Assembly: GCA_014360685.1 (NCBI GenBank)
Contig: JACIXB010000014.1
Span: forward strand, 124,001-188,000
DNA length: 64,000 nt
Source: Actinomycetota bacterium
Lineage (GTDB): Bacteria; Actinomycetota; Geothermincolia; Geothermincolales; RBG-13-55-18
Direction: 5' to 3'
The translations under genes were made by a program, and so were the position numbers. Shown piece by piece: positions 1 to 6,849 of this stretch. The notes under the pieces are model-generated. The model saw only the letters and a list, made by a program, of their open reading frames with translations, made no database searches and had not been told where the DNA came from. Every line of letters starts with the position of its first letter. Position 1 is the first letter of the stretch.

Positions 1-378
1 GTTCAGTTCCTCCTCGGTTATCTCCCGGAGGCCGTGGGTCATCTGCCATTTCTTGAGCACCGGGCGTAGCATGCGCAGGGCGGTCCCGGAGTTCACGGTG
101 GTGGTGCCGCCCACCGTCCTGCCCAGGGGGAGGAGGATAAAGGGCATGCCCAGGGTCACCGTCTGCCCGGCGTCCCGGTACATGCGCATGTAGGCCTCGG
201 AGGGTCGGAGGTTGAAATCCTCCCGGGTGAAATGCCCCCCTTCCTCGACCACCACCACCTTGTGGCCTTCCGAGGCCAGCTCCCGCGCCAGGGGGCCGCC
301 GCCGGCGCCGGAGCCGATGATGGCCACGTCGGCCTCCAGGCGCACATCCGAGGTCACCTCGCCGGGCTTGATGATCAC
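1..378 (-). CDS. GMC-family FAD-dependent oxidoreductase, N-terminal part (runs off window)
   Basis: N-terminal 126 codons of a flavoprotein; the rest lies left of the window. After a short lead the protein has a dinucleotide-binding beta-alpha-beta turn (VAIIGSGAGGGPLARELA, about residues 18-35) followed by a VVVVEEGG strand, which binds the ADP part of FAD. Further on, GRTVGGTTTVNSGTALR matches the second flavin-contact region of GMC oxidoreductases (alcohol or sugar dehydrogenases). The GTG start at 378 has a good upstream GAGGAGGG. It overlaps the stop of the preceding small gene by 4 bases (GTGA), so the two are probably translationally coupled, as in dehydrogenases that use a small partner subunit. 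Substrate unknown. Confidence 0.85.
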   Translation of the reverse strand, partial: MIIKPGEVTSDVRLEADVAIIGSGAGGGPLARELASEGHKVVVVEEGGHFTREDFNLRPSEAYMRMYRDAGQTVTLGMPFILLPLGRTVGGTTTVNSGTALRMLRPVLKKWQMTHGLREITEEELN

Positions 379-893
379 GTTTTTCCCTCCTCGCGCGGCG
401 GAAGGGGGCGGTCACGGCTGACCACCCGGAGATCGGCCTCCTCGCGCAGGGCCCGGGGATCGAAGCCCAGGGGCACGGAGACCTCGGGCCGACGGTAATA
501 GGACATGAAAAGGGGCATCCCCGAGAGTAGGGCCGTTCCCCGGAGGAGGGGATTACGCGAGGAGAGGAGGCGCTGGAGGAATTCTTCCTTCCCTTCGTTC
601 GATAGCCGGGAAAAGGCTTTTCCGGTGAGCAGGAGAGAGAGGAACCGCAGGCTGGAAAGGCACACGCGGTAGAGGTATGGGAGTTCCGGCGCTCCCGCCC
701 CGAAGTACTCTTCCAGGAAGGAAAGCTGTTCCTCCTCTTCGGGAGGGGGAAGGTGCTCCGATTCCCCGACGAAGGCGCGCATGAGTTCTTCCACGAAGGA
801 TCGCGGCAAGGGCCTCAATTCCCCGTCCTTCCTTCCTCTTTCTCCCCTGTGGAGTCCGGACGGTTGCCGAGACGCGGCGTTTTCACCGGTCAC
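375..893 (-). CDS. Small helical protein upstream of the GMC oxidoreductase
   Basis: About 172 residues, mostly charged helix, with segments such as SFVEELMRAFVGESEHL and FLEEYFGAGAPELPYLYRVC and a hydrophobic stretch LRFLSLLLTGKAFSRL. There are no cofactor motifs. I place the start at GTG 893, because the frame stays open to 1262 without a clear ribosome-binding site and the far N-terminal region is low-complexity; the true start is uncertain. The stop overlaps the next start by 4 bases. Several GMC/gluconate-type dehydrogenases have a small helical partner encoded immediately upstream, and by position this protein could play that role. That is inference; I do not recognise the family. Confidence 0.6.
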   Translation of the reverse strand: MTGENAASRQPSGLHRGERGRKDGELRPLPRSFVEELMRAFVGESEHLPPPEEEEQLSFLEEYFGAGAPELPYLYRVCLSSLRFLSLLLTGKAFSRLSNEGKEEFLQRLLSSRNPLLRGTALLSGMPLFMSYYRRPEVSVPLGFDPRALREEADLRVVSRDRPLPPREEGKT

Positions 894-1227
894 GTTCCCT
901 TCAAGCCGGCTCGGGGAAACCGCTAGGTCTCCGGGCTGGGATGCCGCCGACCATTGGCCGGCTTCCTCTCGCTTTGCCCAGGTTTTCACCCGGGCCTGCC
1001 TGGCGCCCAGGAGATCAGGCACCAAGGAGATATTATCATAATGGAAGCGGGGATAATGGAAGCGGGAATCCGGCCCGGCCTTCCGCAGCGGGAGCCGACC
1101 GAGAAGGCAGTCACCGGCCGAGAATCGAGAAGGGGGGTTGGGAGAGAACGGGAAGGCCGGCAAGGTGGGGGAGAAGGAGGGATCCCGGCAGGATAAAGGC
1201 AAGACGGAAGGAAAGGGGGGCGGTTCA
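894..1227. other. Divergent intergenic region with a 14-bp direct repeat
   Basis: This 334-bp gap separates the leftward dehydrogenase pair from the rightward hydrolase and should hold two promoters. The sequence ATAATGGAAGCGGG occurs twice in tandem (1038-1051 and 1053-1066), just after an AT-rich TATTATCATAAT. It could be a regulator site, but no defined promoter hexamers stand out. Confidence 0.35.
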
Positions 1228-2136
1228 ATGGGTGCCAGGGAAAGCGGCGGCTCGTCTTTCACCAGGTCCGACCACTATTTCCGGGTGGGCAGGCTGCGCT
1301 GCGCGGCCTGGCTGTACCTTCCGGAAGGGGCGCGGAAGCCCCCGGTGGTGGTCATGGCCCACGGCTTCGGGGCCCAGAGGGATTTCGGGCTGCAGCCCTA
1401 CGCGGAGAGGTTCGCATCCCGCGGGCTGGCCGTGTTCCTCTTCGACTACCGGAACTTCGGGGCCAGCGAGGGAAGGCCCCGTAACCTGGTCAACCCCTGG
1501 CGACACCTGCGGGACTGGAGGCACGCCCTTTCCTACGTGCGGTCCCTGGAGGAGGTGGACGGAGAACGCCTGGGCCTGTGGGGGTCTTCCTACAGCGGAG
1601 GGCACGTCATGGTCACCGCCTCCCGGGATGCGCGGGTGCGGGCCGTGTGCGCGCAGGTACCCTTCGTGGACGGCTTTTCCTCCGCCGCCTACACGGGGAT
1701 GAAGCACGCCTGGCAGGCCACCGTGGCCGGGCTGAAGGACCTGGTAAGGGCCCTGACCTTCCGGGAACCCTACTGCGTGCCCATAGTGTCCGAGCCGGAT
1801 ACCTTCGGGGTCATGAACACCCCGGAGAGCAAGCCGGGATACCTGGCCCTGGTACCGGAGGGCAGCGACTGGAGGAACGAGTGCCCGGCACGGGCGGTCC
1901 TCGAGCTGCTTTTTTATCGGCCTGCCCGCAGGGCGCACAGGGTGCGCTGCCCCGCCCTGGTGATTCTCGGGGAGAAGGATTCCCTCATCCGGCCGCGAGC
2001 GGTGGAGAAAGCCGCCTCGCGCATGAGGGAGGTGACCATCGTCCACCTCCCGGTGGGCCACTTCGACGTCTACCGCGGGGAATGGTTCGAGAAAGCGGCC
2101 TCCCTGCAGGCGGATTTCTACCTCCGGCACCTTTGA
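1228..2136 (+). CDS. Alpha/beta-hydrolase (dienelactone hydrolase/S9-like)
   Basis: 302 residues. The fold shows in order: a substrate-side strand, the oxyanion-hole motif MAHGFGAQRD (about residues 48-57), FDYRNFGAS, the nucleophile elbow GSSYSGG (Ser about 120), the acid in LGEKDSLIRP and the catalytic His in VGHFDVY near the C terminus. There is no signal peptide, so it is cytoplasmic. I start at ATG 1228, which has GGAAAGGGGGG upstream; in-frame codons extend back to 1138 without a good site. It probably cleaves an ester or thioester, and the substrate cannot be told. It stands alone between two regulatory-looking gaps. Confidence 0.85.
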   Translation: MGARESGGSSFTRSDHYFRVGRLRCAAWLYLPEGARKPPVVVMAHGFGAQRDFGLQPYAERFASRGLAVFLFDYRNFGASEGRPRNLVNPWRHLRDWRHALSYVRSLEEVDGERLGLWGSSYSGGHVMVTASRDARVRAVCAQVPFVDGFSSAAYTGMKHAWQATVAGLKDLVRALTFREPYCVPIVSEPDTFGVMNTPESKPGYLALVPEGSDWRNECPARAVLELLFYRPARRAHRVRCPALVILGEKDSLIRPRAVEKAASRMREVTIVHLPVGHFDVYRGEWFEKAASLQADFYLRHL

Positions 2137-2239
2137 CGGGGGTCTGATTTTCCCGACATAACGTGCACCCTGGGGATAACGGGAGTGAAAACTGCCTTCG
2201 CCCCTGCCGGAAGGCCCGTTTTCCCCGGGATAGGGGTCT

Positions 2240-2575
2240 GGCCTTTCAAGTCATCGAGGAGCGACGAAGCCATCTCCTCCACAAGGGAAACGTCATGGCG
2301 AGCGAAGCGAAGCCATCTCCTCCGGAATATGGGCGAGACCGGGTGAGATTGCTTCGTCGGCGCATGCGCGCCTCCTCGCAATGACGTTTAAGAGGGTTTA
2401 CGCGCCTCCTCGCAATGACGTTTAAGAGGGTTTACGCGCCTCCTCGCCATGACGTTTTAAGAGGGTTTACGCGCCTCCTCGCCATGACGTTTTAAGAGGG
2501 TTTACGCGCCTCCTCGCCATGACGTTGTAATGTAGAACGACATCGCGAGGAGCGGAGCGACGAAGCCAGTCCGTG
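2240..2575. repeat. Dispersed 'GCGAGGAGCGAAGCGACGAAGC'-type repeat cluster with a 34-35 bp tandem array
   Basis: No gene lies between 2137 and 2801. At about 2252-2395 there are facing copies of a motif around GCGAGCGAAGCGAAGCC and its complement GCTTCGTCGGCGCATGCGC, forming a long imperfect inverted repeat. From 2367 to 2525 the tail unit (GCGCCTCCTCGC-A/C-ATGACGT plus TTTAAGAGGGTTTAC) recurs five times at 34-35 bp spacing. A last reversed copy (CGCGAGGAGCGGAGCGACG) sits at 2548-2566. Copies differ by one or two bases. The motif resembles the non-coding palindromic elements scattered in many bacterial genomes. Confidence 0.75.
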
Positions 2576-2584
2576 CGGTGGCGG

Positions 2585-2733
2585 TCATATATCCTTGGGG
2601 GTGTCAAGAAAAACCTTATCCCTGCATGACTTCCCGTAAGGGAAGATAAAAGAATTTGATCGGGCCCCGTCAAAACCCCATTGACGGAAACGGTCATATA
2701 TCCTTAGGGGTATCAAAATCCAAGACCTGACCC
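2585..2733. repeat. Pair of GGTCATATATCCTT repeats ending in a REP-like 'AAGACCTGACCCC' sequence
   Basis: GGTCATATATCCTTGGGGGT (from 2584) and GGTCATATATCCTTAGGGGT (from 2692) are direct copies about 108 bp apart. The second runs into ATCAAAATCCAAGACCTGACCCC (ending 2733), whose complement reappears on the other side of the window at 43453-43489. The pair looks like the two ends of a small non-autonomous element. Confidence 0.55.
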
Positions 2734-2772
2734 CCTTGACCCGGAGGGGGAGGGGGCGGTAGATTGGTTGCG

Positions 2773-2788
2773 GAATGACGCGTCATTC
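2773..2788. promoter_or_regulatory. Perfect 16-bp palindrome, probable TetR operator (copy 1)
   Basis: GAATGACGCGTCATTC is its own reverse complement. It lies 13 bp before the TetR-family start codon and recurs, with only the central base pair changed, ahead of the next gene (3481-3496). This is the size and symmetry expected for a TetR dimer site. It also covers an alternative upstream ATG at 2775, which argues against that start. Confidence 0.75.
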
Positions 2789-2801
2789 ACAAGGGGGTTG
2801 C

Positions 2802-3410
2802 ATGGATCTTTCCCTGGCGGAGCGAAGGCGCAGCGAGATCATCGAGGCCGCTCTGGAGGTCTTTTCCGAGAAGGGATACCACGCGGCCAAGATCGAGGAC
2901 ATCGCGGCGAGGCTGAACATCGGTCACGGCACCTTCTACAGGTATTTCAAGAACAAGCTGGACATCTTCAACCACGTGGTGGAGGACATCATCTCCCGGG
3001 CCACGGAGCTGGTCTCGGACATCGACCCCCGGGAGCCCGACACCCTGGAGGAGTACCGGAGACAGCTGGAGACCATAGGCGACCGGCTCTTCGAGCTGTT
3101 CAAGCGCCACCCGCAGATATCCCGCGTGCTTTTCTACGAGGCCTTCGGGATAGACGACGAGTACATGCAAAGGCGGATACGGGAGATCTTCGACCTCTTC
3201 GGCAAGTTCACCGCCATGTACCTGGAGAACGGGGTGCGCAAGGGTTACCTGCGCCGCGACCTGCATATAAAGGAAACCGCCCTGGCGGTGAACGCCGCCC
3301 TCTTCGAGGCCTGCCGGAGGGTGGTTTCTTCCCCGGATCCCGACCGGGCGGTCAAGGTGTGGAAAAAGGTCATCATCACCCTGATGTTGGAGGGGATGAA
3401 GGCGGGATAG
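2802..3410 (+). CDS. TetR/AcrR-family transcriptional regulator
   Basis: 202 residues. The N-terminal helix-turn-helix is clear: IIEAALEVFSEKGYHAAKIE (about residues 12-31) followed by the recognition region IGHGTFYRYFKNK. The rest is a helical ligand-binding and dimer domain of normal length (PQISRVLFYEAFGIDDEYM is typical). I choose ATG 2802 because AAGGGGGTT lies at the right distance and the earlier ATG (2775) sits inside the palindrome. A matching palindrome precedes both this gene and the membrane-protein gene downstream, so it probably represses itself and that neighbour. The ligand is unknown; TetR regulators in such settings often respond to acyl-CoAs or hydrophobic compounds. Confidence 0.9.
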   Translation: MDLSLAERRRSEIIEAALEVFSEKGYHAAKIEDIAARLNIGHGTFYRYFKNKLDIFNHVVEDIISRATELVSDIDPREPDTLEEYRRQLETIGDRLFELFKRHPQISRVLFYEAFGIDDEYMQRRIREIFDLFGKFTAMYLENGVRKGYLRRDLHIKETALAVNAALFEACRRVVSSPDPDRAVKVWKKVIITLMLEGMKAG

Positions 3411-3480
3411 GCGGCGGTTCGCATCTTTTATAAGGACCAGAGCGGCTCAGCCCGGAGGGGCGGCAAGACGACGGGCCACG

Positions 3481-3496
3481 GAATGACGGGTCATTC
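3481..3496. promoter_or_regulatory. Palindrome, probable TetR operator (copy 2)
   Basis: GAATGACGGGTCATTC has the same 7-base arms as the site at 2773-2788, with GG in place of CG at the centre. It lies 54 bp before the start of the membrane protein, where it could block a promoter. Confidence 0.7.
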
Positions 3497-3549
3497 AGGG
3501 CCGCTTCACGGAGGGCTTCGGAAATCGGTAGCGGGACAGGAGGTGGAGG

Positions 3550-4662
3550 ATGGTACAGGTCGACGTGTTCTGGAGCTACGGCATCGGTTCCAGCTTCGCG
3601 CTTGCCGCTTTCCGGCAGCTGAGGAAGCTGAAGGTGGAGAACGAGGTCCGCCGCTGGAAGCTGGGTTGGACGCACGCCCCGGAGGTCCCGGAGGCCGGCG
3701 CGCCGGCGGCGGAAACGGTACCCACGGGGCTAAGCGAGGAAAACCACCTCGCCTTCCAGGAGCTGGTAAGGGAACTCCGGGACAACGGACTCCGGCCCGG
3801 CCAGGTGAGCTTCCGGGACCTGGGCAAGGTGGTCAAGGTGGTGAAGGCTTGGGCGGCGAAGTACAGCGACGCCTTTCACAACGAGTACTTCCTGAAGAAC
3901 CTTCTCTTCCTCTCCCTGCTCTTCGTCCCCTCGGGGTCGGTGCTCCTGTGGTCCAACCCCAACTGGGAGACCATGCAGGTGGGGAGCTACGAGACCATTC
4001 CCCAGTGGTTGGTGGGTATCTTCACCACAACCAACGTGACCCAGGGGATCCTCGGTTTCCTGGTGACCTACAACCTGCTCATGAAAGGTAAATACTACCA
4101 GGCGGCGCTGCAGACCGTCCTGGCCTACCTGGGGTTCTTCTTCATCCTGGCCAACGGCTGGGACAACCGCGGATACCAGCGCTTCTTCTCCAAGAACCGC
4201 CAGGCCTTCGAGAACTGGAAGTGGAGCAACGTCATCGGTTGGCTGGGCTCGGACGTGGTGGCCATCCTGCTGGTCTACGGGGCCGCCTTCCTGCCCCTCA
4301 TGTACTACTGGATCACCAAGTGGCTCCTGGAGGGGCGTGACCTGGAGAAGGGGATGGTGGGAGAGGCGGACGTATTCGAGCGGCTGCCGGAGGCCGCCCG
4401 CCTCTTCGCCCTGGAGAATGTGGCCATCTTCGGGGGAACGCTTGGGCCCGCGGTACTGGCCACGGTCCTCATCCGCAGGCTGGGGTGGGCCAGGGGCCTC
4501 TCGGCCACGGCGGCCGTCGTCGCCCTCATGCTCAGCAGGCTGGGAATTGGCCCGGCCCTGTGTAAGCGGCTCCTGGGGGTGGAATCGCTCCGGGACGTGC
4601 CCGTAGAGGAGCTGGTCCGGCAGGCCCTGGAGGAGGAGGCTCCCGCCCCGGCCGGAGTTTGA
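3550..4662 (+). CDS. Polytopic membrane protein of unknown function, likely TetR-controlled
   Basis: 370 residues. A soluble N-terminal section (about 1-105) carries charged helices. It is followed by about six hydrophobic segments, near residues 115-135, 150-175, 182-200, 230-257, 298-312 and 322-342, and a short acidic C-terminal tail. No transporter or enzyme signature is visible. The ATG at 3550 follows GACAGGAGGTGGAGG. The operator-like palindrome 54 bp upstream is shared with the TetR gene before it, so the pair may form a regulator-target unit, for example export of or tolerance to a hydrophobic compound. That function is inference only. Confidence 0.75.
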   Translation: MVQVDVFWSYGIGSSFALAAFRQLRKLKVENEVRRWKLGWTHAPEVPEAGAPAAETVPTGLSEENHLAFQELVRELRDNGLRPGQVSFRDLGKVVKVVKAWAAKYSDAFHNEYFLKNLLFLSLLFVPSGSVLLWSNPNWETMQVGSYETIPQWLVGIFTTTNVTQGILGFLVTYNLLMKGKYYQAALQTVLAYLGFFFILANGWDNRGYQRFFSKNRQAFENWKWSNVIGWLGSDVVAILLVYGAAFLPLMYYWITKWLLEGRDLEKGMVGEADVFERLPEAARLFALENVAIFGGTLGPAVLATVLIRRLGWARGLSATAAVVALMLSRLGIGPALCKRLLGVESLRDVPVEELVRQALEEEAPAPAGV

Positions 4663-4688
4663 CGAGTTCCCTGCATTTAAGGAACCTT

Positions 4689-4714
4689 GGAGGGCGCCCG
4701 GCGCCCTCCTTTTT
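4689..4714 (+). terminator. Intrinsic terminator after the membrane protein
   Basis: Stem GGAGGGCGC (4689-4697) pairs perfectly with GCGCCCTCC (4701-4709) around a 3-nt loop and is followed by TTTTT. It lies 27 bp after the stop codon. Confidence 0.9.
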
Positions 4715-4810
4715 CCTTGTTCCGGGCTCGACGGGGTAGAATTTAGGCAGGCTTTCGGGATGGGCTTAAAGCCCCGTGAAGGAAGAGCTCGAGCGCAAGA
4801 GGCGCCCGTG

Positions 4811-5593
4811 ATGTATGCATATCCAGGTTACCCGGGGGGCACCAGGCCCTCCTGGCCGTGGCTGGCGCTGGCGGCATTGGCCGTGGCGGTGGCCTGCATG
4901 CTCTTCATCCCCTCAAAGCCCGGCATCGATGGTAGCCGGGCCGAAGCCGGGGTGAAGGTGTCAGATCGAGACCCGGCTGCCGGGTCGGAGGATCCGGGTG
5001 ATACGGTTCCGGTGAAGGAAGGGGAGGGGGCGATGCGGATGGAGGATTACCTCCTCCCGGGGGATATCCTCCTCGGAAGGTGCCGGCTCAGCCTGGTGCC
5101 CTCCCTGAACCCCCCGCGGGGATGGACCCACGCCGCCCTATACGTGGGAGACGGCGACATCGTGGTGGCCGCCAACCCCTTCCAGGGGACGGTCCGCTCC
5201 GCCGCGGCCTCCTGGGAATACCCCAGGATGACCTGGGTGGTCTGCCTGCGGGTGGTCTCGGCCACGGAGGAGGAGAGAAAGCTGGCGGCGGAGCTCGCCG
5301 AGGCCGAGGTGGGCACCTCCTACGACCTCAACTGGTTCGCGGAGCAGGAGGACGGGGATACCTGGTACTGCAGCGAGTTGCCCTGGGCGGTATACCTCCG
5401 GGCCACCGGCGGGAGGGTGGACCTGGAGAACGGGGCGGGAGCCTTCGGGGTATCCCCGGACGACCTCTACCTGGATCCGGACACGGTGGTGATCGGGGGC
5501 CATTTCGAGCGCCGTCCGGACACCGTCCTTTCCCTGCTGGTGAAGGCTCTGACGCTGTGCGCCCTCTTCGGAACGGCGGCCGTGGTGCGCTGA
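4811..5593 (+). CDS. YiiX/NlpC-P60-like permuted cysteine hydrolase, membrane-anchored
   Basis: 260 residues from ATG 4811 (GAGGCG upstream; an in-frame ATG at 4760 is possible but lacks a site). An N-terminal hydrophobic helix (LALAALAVAVACMLFIP, about residues 16-32) makes it an anchored or exported protein. The soluble domain opens with LLPGDILLG, then GWTHAALYVGDGDIVVAAN, which supplies the histidine, and later WYCSELPWAVY, which supplies the cysteine. This His-before-Cys order is typical of circularly permuted papain-like YiiX/YebB proteins. A second hydrophobic segment lies at the C terminus. It may hydrolyse amide or ester bonds in cell wall or lipid. Confidence 0.75.
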   Translation: MYAYPGYPGGTRPSWPWLALAALAVAVACMLFIPSKPGIDGSRAEAGVKVSDRDPAAGSEDPGDTVPVKEGEGAMRMEDYLLPGDILLGRCRLSLVPSLNPPRGWTHAALYVGDGDIVVAANPFQGTVRSAAASWEYPRMTWVVCLRVVSATEEERKLAAELAEAEVGTSYDLNWFAEQEDGDTWYCSELPWAVYLRATGGRVDLENGAGAFGVSPDDLYLDPDTVVIGGHFERRPDTVLSLLVKALTLCALFGTAAVVR

Positions 5594-5760
5594 GACGACC
5601 ACCGGCGTTCAATGTCCTCGCGGGCGAGGGCGGAGGGGCGAGAGGCGCGGGGAGAAGACGAGTTCGGGAAGAACGATGGGGCCGAAAAAAGATAACGCCG
5701 CTTTTCTCGGGCAGGAGCGCCTCGAAATTGCGACCCTAAGCGGGGAGAAAGGAGAGAGGC

Positions 5761-6543
5761 ATGGAAGTCGAAGTGGAAAAGGAAGGAAAGGTGTGGACGG
5801 TGATCATCAACCGCCCGGAGGTCCGCAACGCCATCGATTACCGTACCTCGGTCCTCCTGGCGGAGGCCTTCCGTTCCTTCGAAACCGACGGGGAGGCCTG
5901 CGCGGCCGTCCTCTGGGGGGCGGGGGGGACCTTCTGCGCCGGCGCCGACCTCAAGGCCCTGGCCTCCCGGCCCATGGAGGAGGCCTTGCGCCTGAAGGAG
6001 GACATGTCCGGGGACGGGCCCCTGGGGCCCACGCGCATGCTCCTCGGAAAACCGGTGATCGCGGCCATCTCCGGATACGCGGTGGCGGGAGGCCTGGAAC
6101 TGGCCATATGGTGCGACCTGCGGGTGGCCGAGGAGGATGCCGTCCTGGGGATCTTCGAGAGGCGTTTCGGGGTGCCCCTCATCGACGGGGGGACCCAGCG
6201 CCTTCCGCGGCTCATCGGCATGAGCCGGGCCCTGGACCTCATCCTCACCGGGCGCCCGGTGAGCGCCGAGGAAGCGCTTTCCATGGGGCTGGTCAACCGC
6301 GTGGTCCCCAAGGGGAAGGCCCGGGAGGAGGCGGAGAAGCTGGCCGCCCAGCTGGCCGAGTTTCCCCAGGTGTGCATGCGCAACGACAGGCTGGCCGTTT
6401 ACCGGGGGATAGGGCGCACCTTCGAGGAAGGGATGGAGCTCGAGTTCCGCCTGGGGATGGAGACCCTGGCCAGCGGGGAGGCGGTGCGGGGAGCAGCGCG
6501 TTTCACGCGGGGGGCGGGAAAACACGGCCGGTTCGGGTCGTGA
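5761..6543 (+). CDS. Enoyl-CoA hydratase/isomerase (crotonase) family protein
   Basis: 260 residues, the normal crotonase length. Visible signatures are INRPEVRNAID at the N terminus, the first oxyanion/CoA motif FCAGADLKAL (about 61-70), the second AISGYAVAGGLELAIWCDLR (about 102-121), and FERRFGVPLIDGGTQRLPR, which holds the region of the second catalytic acid. LTGRPVSAEEALSMGLVNRVV follows. Hydration of 2-enoyl-CoA or double-bond isomerisation is the family role; the exact substrate is unknown. GGAGAAAGGAGAGAGG precedes the ATG. It is monocistronic here; other CoA-ester genes lie at 33-43 kb. Confidence 0.9.
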   Translation: MEVEVEKEGKVWTVIINRPEVRNAIDYRTSVLLAEAFRSFETDGEACAAVLWGAGGTFCAGADLKALASRPMEEALRLKEDMSGDGPLGPTRMLLGKPVIAAISGYAVAGGLELAIWCDLRVAEEDAVLGIFERRFGVPLIDGGTQRLPRLIGMSRALDLILTGRPVSAEEALSMGLVNRVVPKGKAREEAEKLAAQLAEFPQVCMRNDRLAVYRGIGRTFEEGMELEFRLGMETLASGEAVRGAARFTRGAGKHGRFGS

Positions 6544-6849
6544 GGGACCGGGAAAGGCGCGCCCGGCCATTGCCCGGCCCTGCCGACGGCGGCGGCGAAG
6601 GCCGATCCTCATGCCACGGCCTTTTCCGGGGGCGAAATATACCTCTTTTCCCGCGTGTTCATAAACTCATCCGTTTAAGATGAGCTTGGCCATGACATAG
6701 GGCAATACCATTATTTGCCAATCACGCGCCATCCGCGCTCCCAGCGAAACCGCCTTTTTGACGCCGCTTTTTTCTCGGCCCGTGCCCATCCAGGGAGGGG
6801 GCCACGCCGGGGGCGCGGGGAGGGAGAGGGGGCTTCTCGTGCCCTCCGC
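6544..6849. other. Convergent intergenic region without a recognisable gene
   Basis: 306 bp between the converging crotonase and CapA-like genes. There are short GC-rich dyads but no hairpin with a T run that I would call a terminator, and no coding signal. Confidence 0.4.

Noticed and set aside
2367-2525. Tandem 34-35 bp repeats as a possible CRISPR array
   Set aside because: The copies are contiguous with no unique spacers, and no cas gene is nearby.
2775-2801. Earlier ATG (2775) for the TetR gene
   Set aside because: It lies inside the palindromic operator and has no ribosome-binding site, whereas ATG 2802 has AAGGGGGTT.
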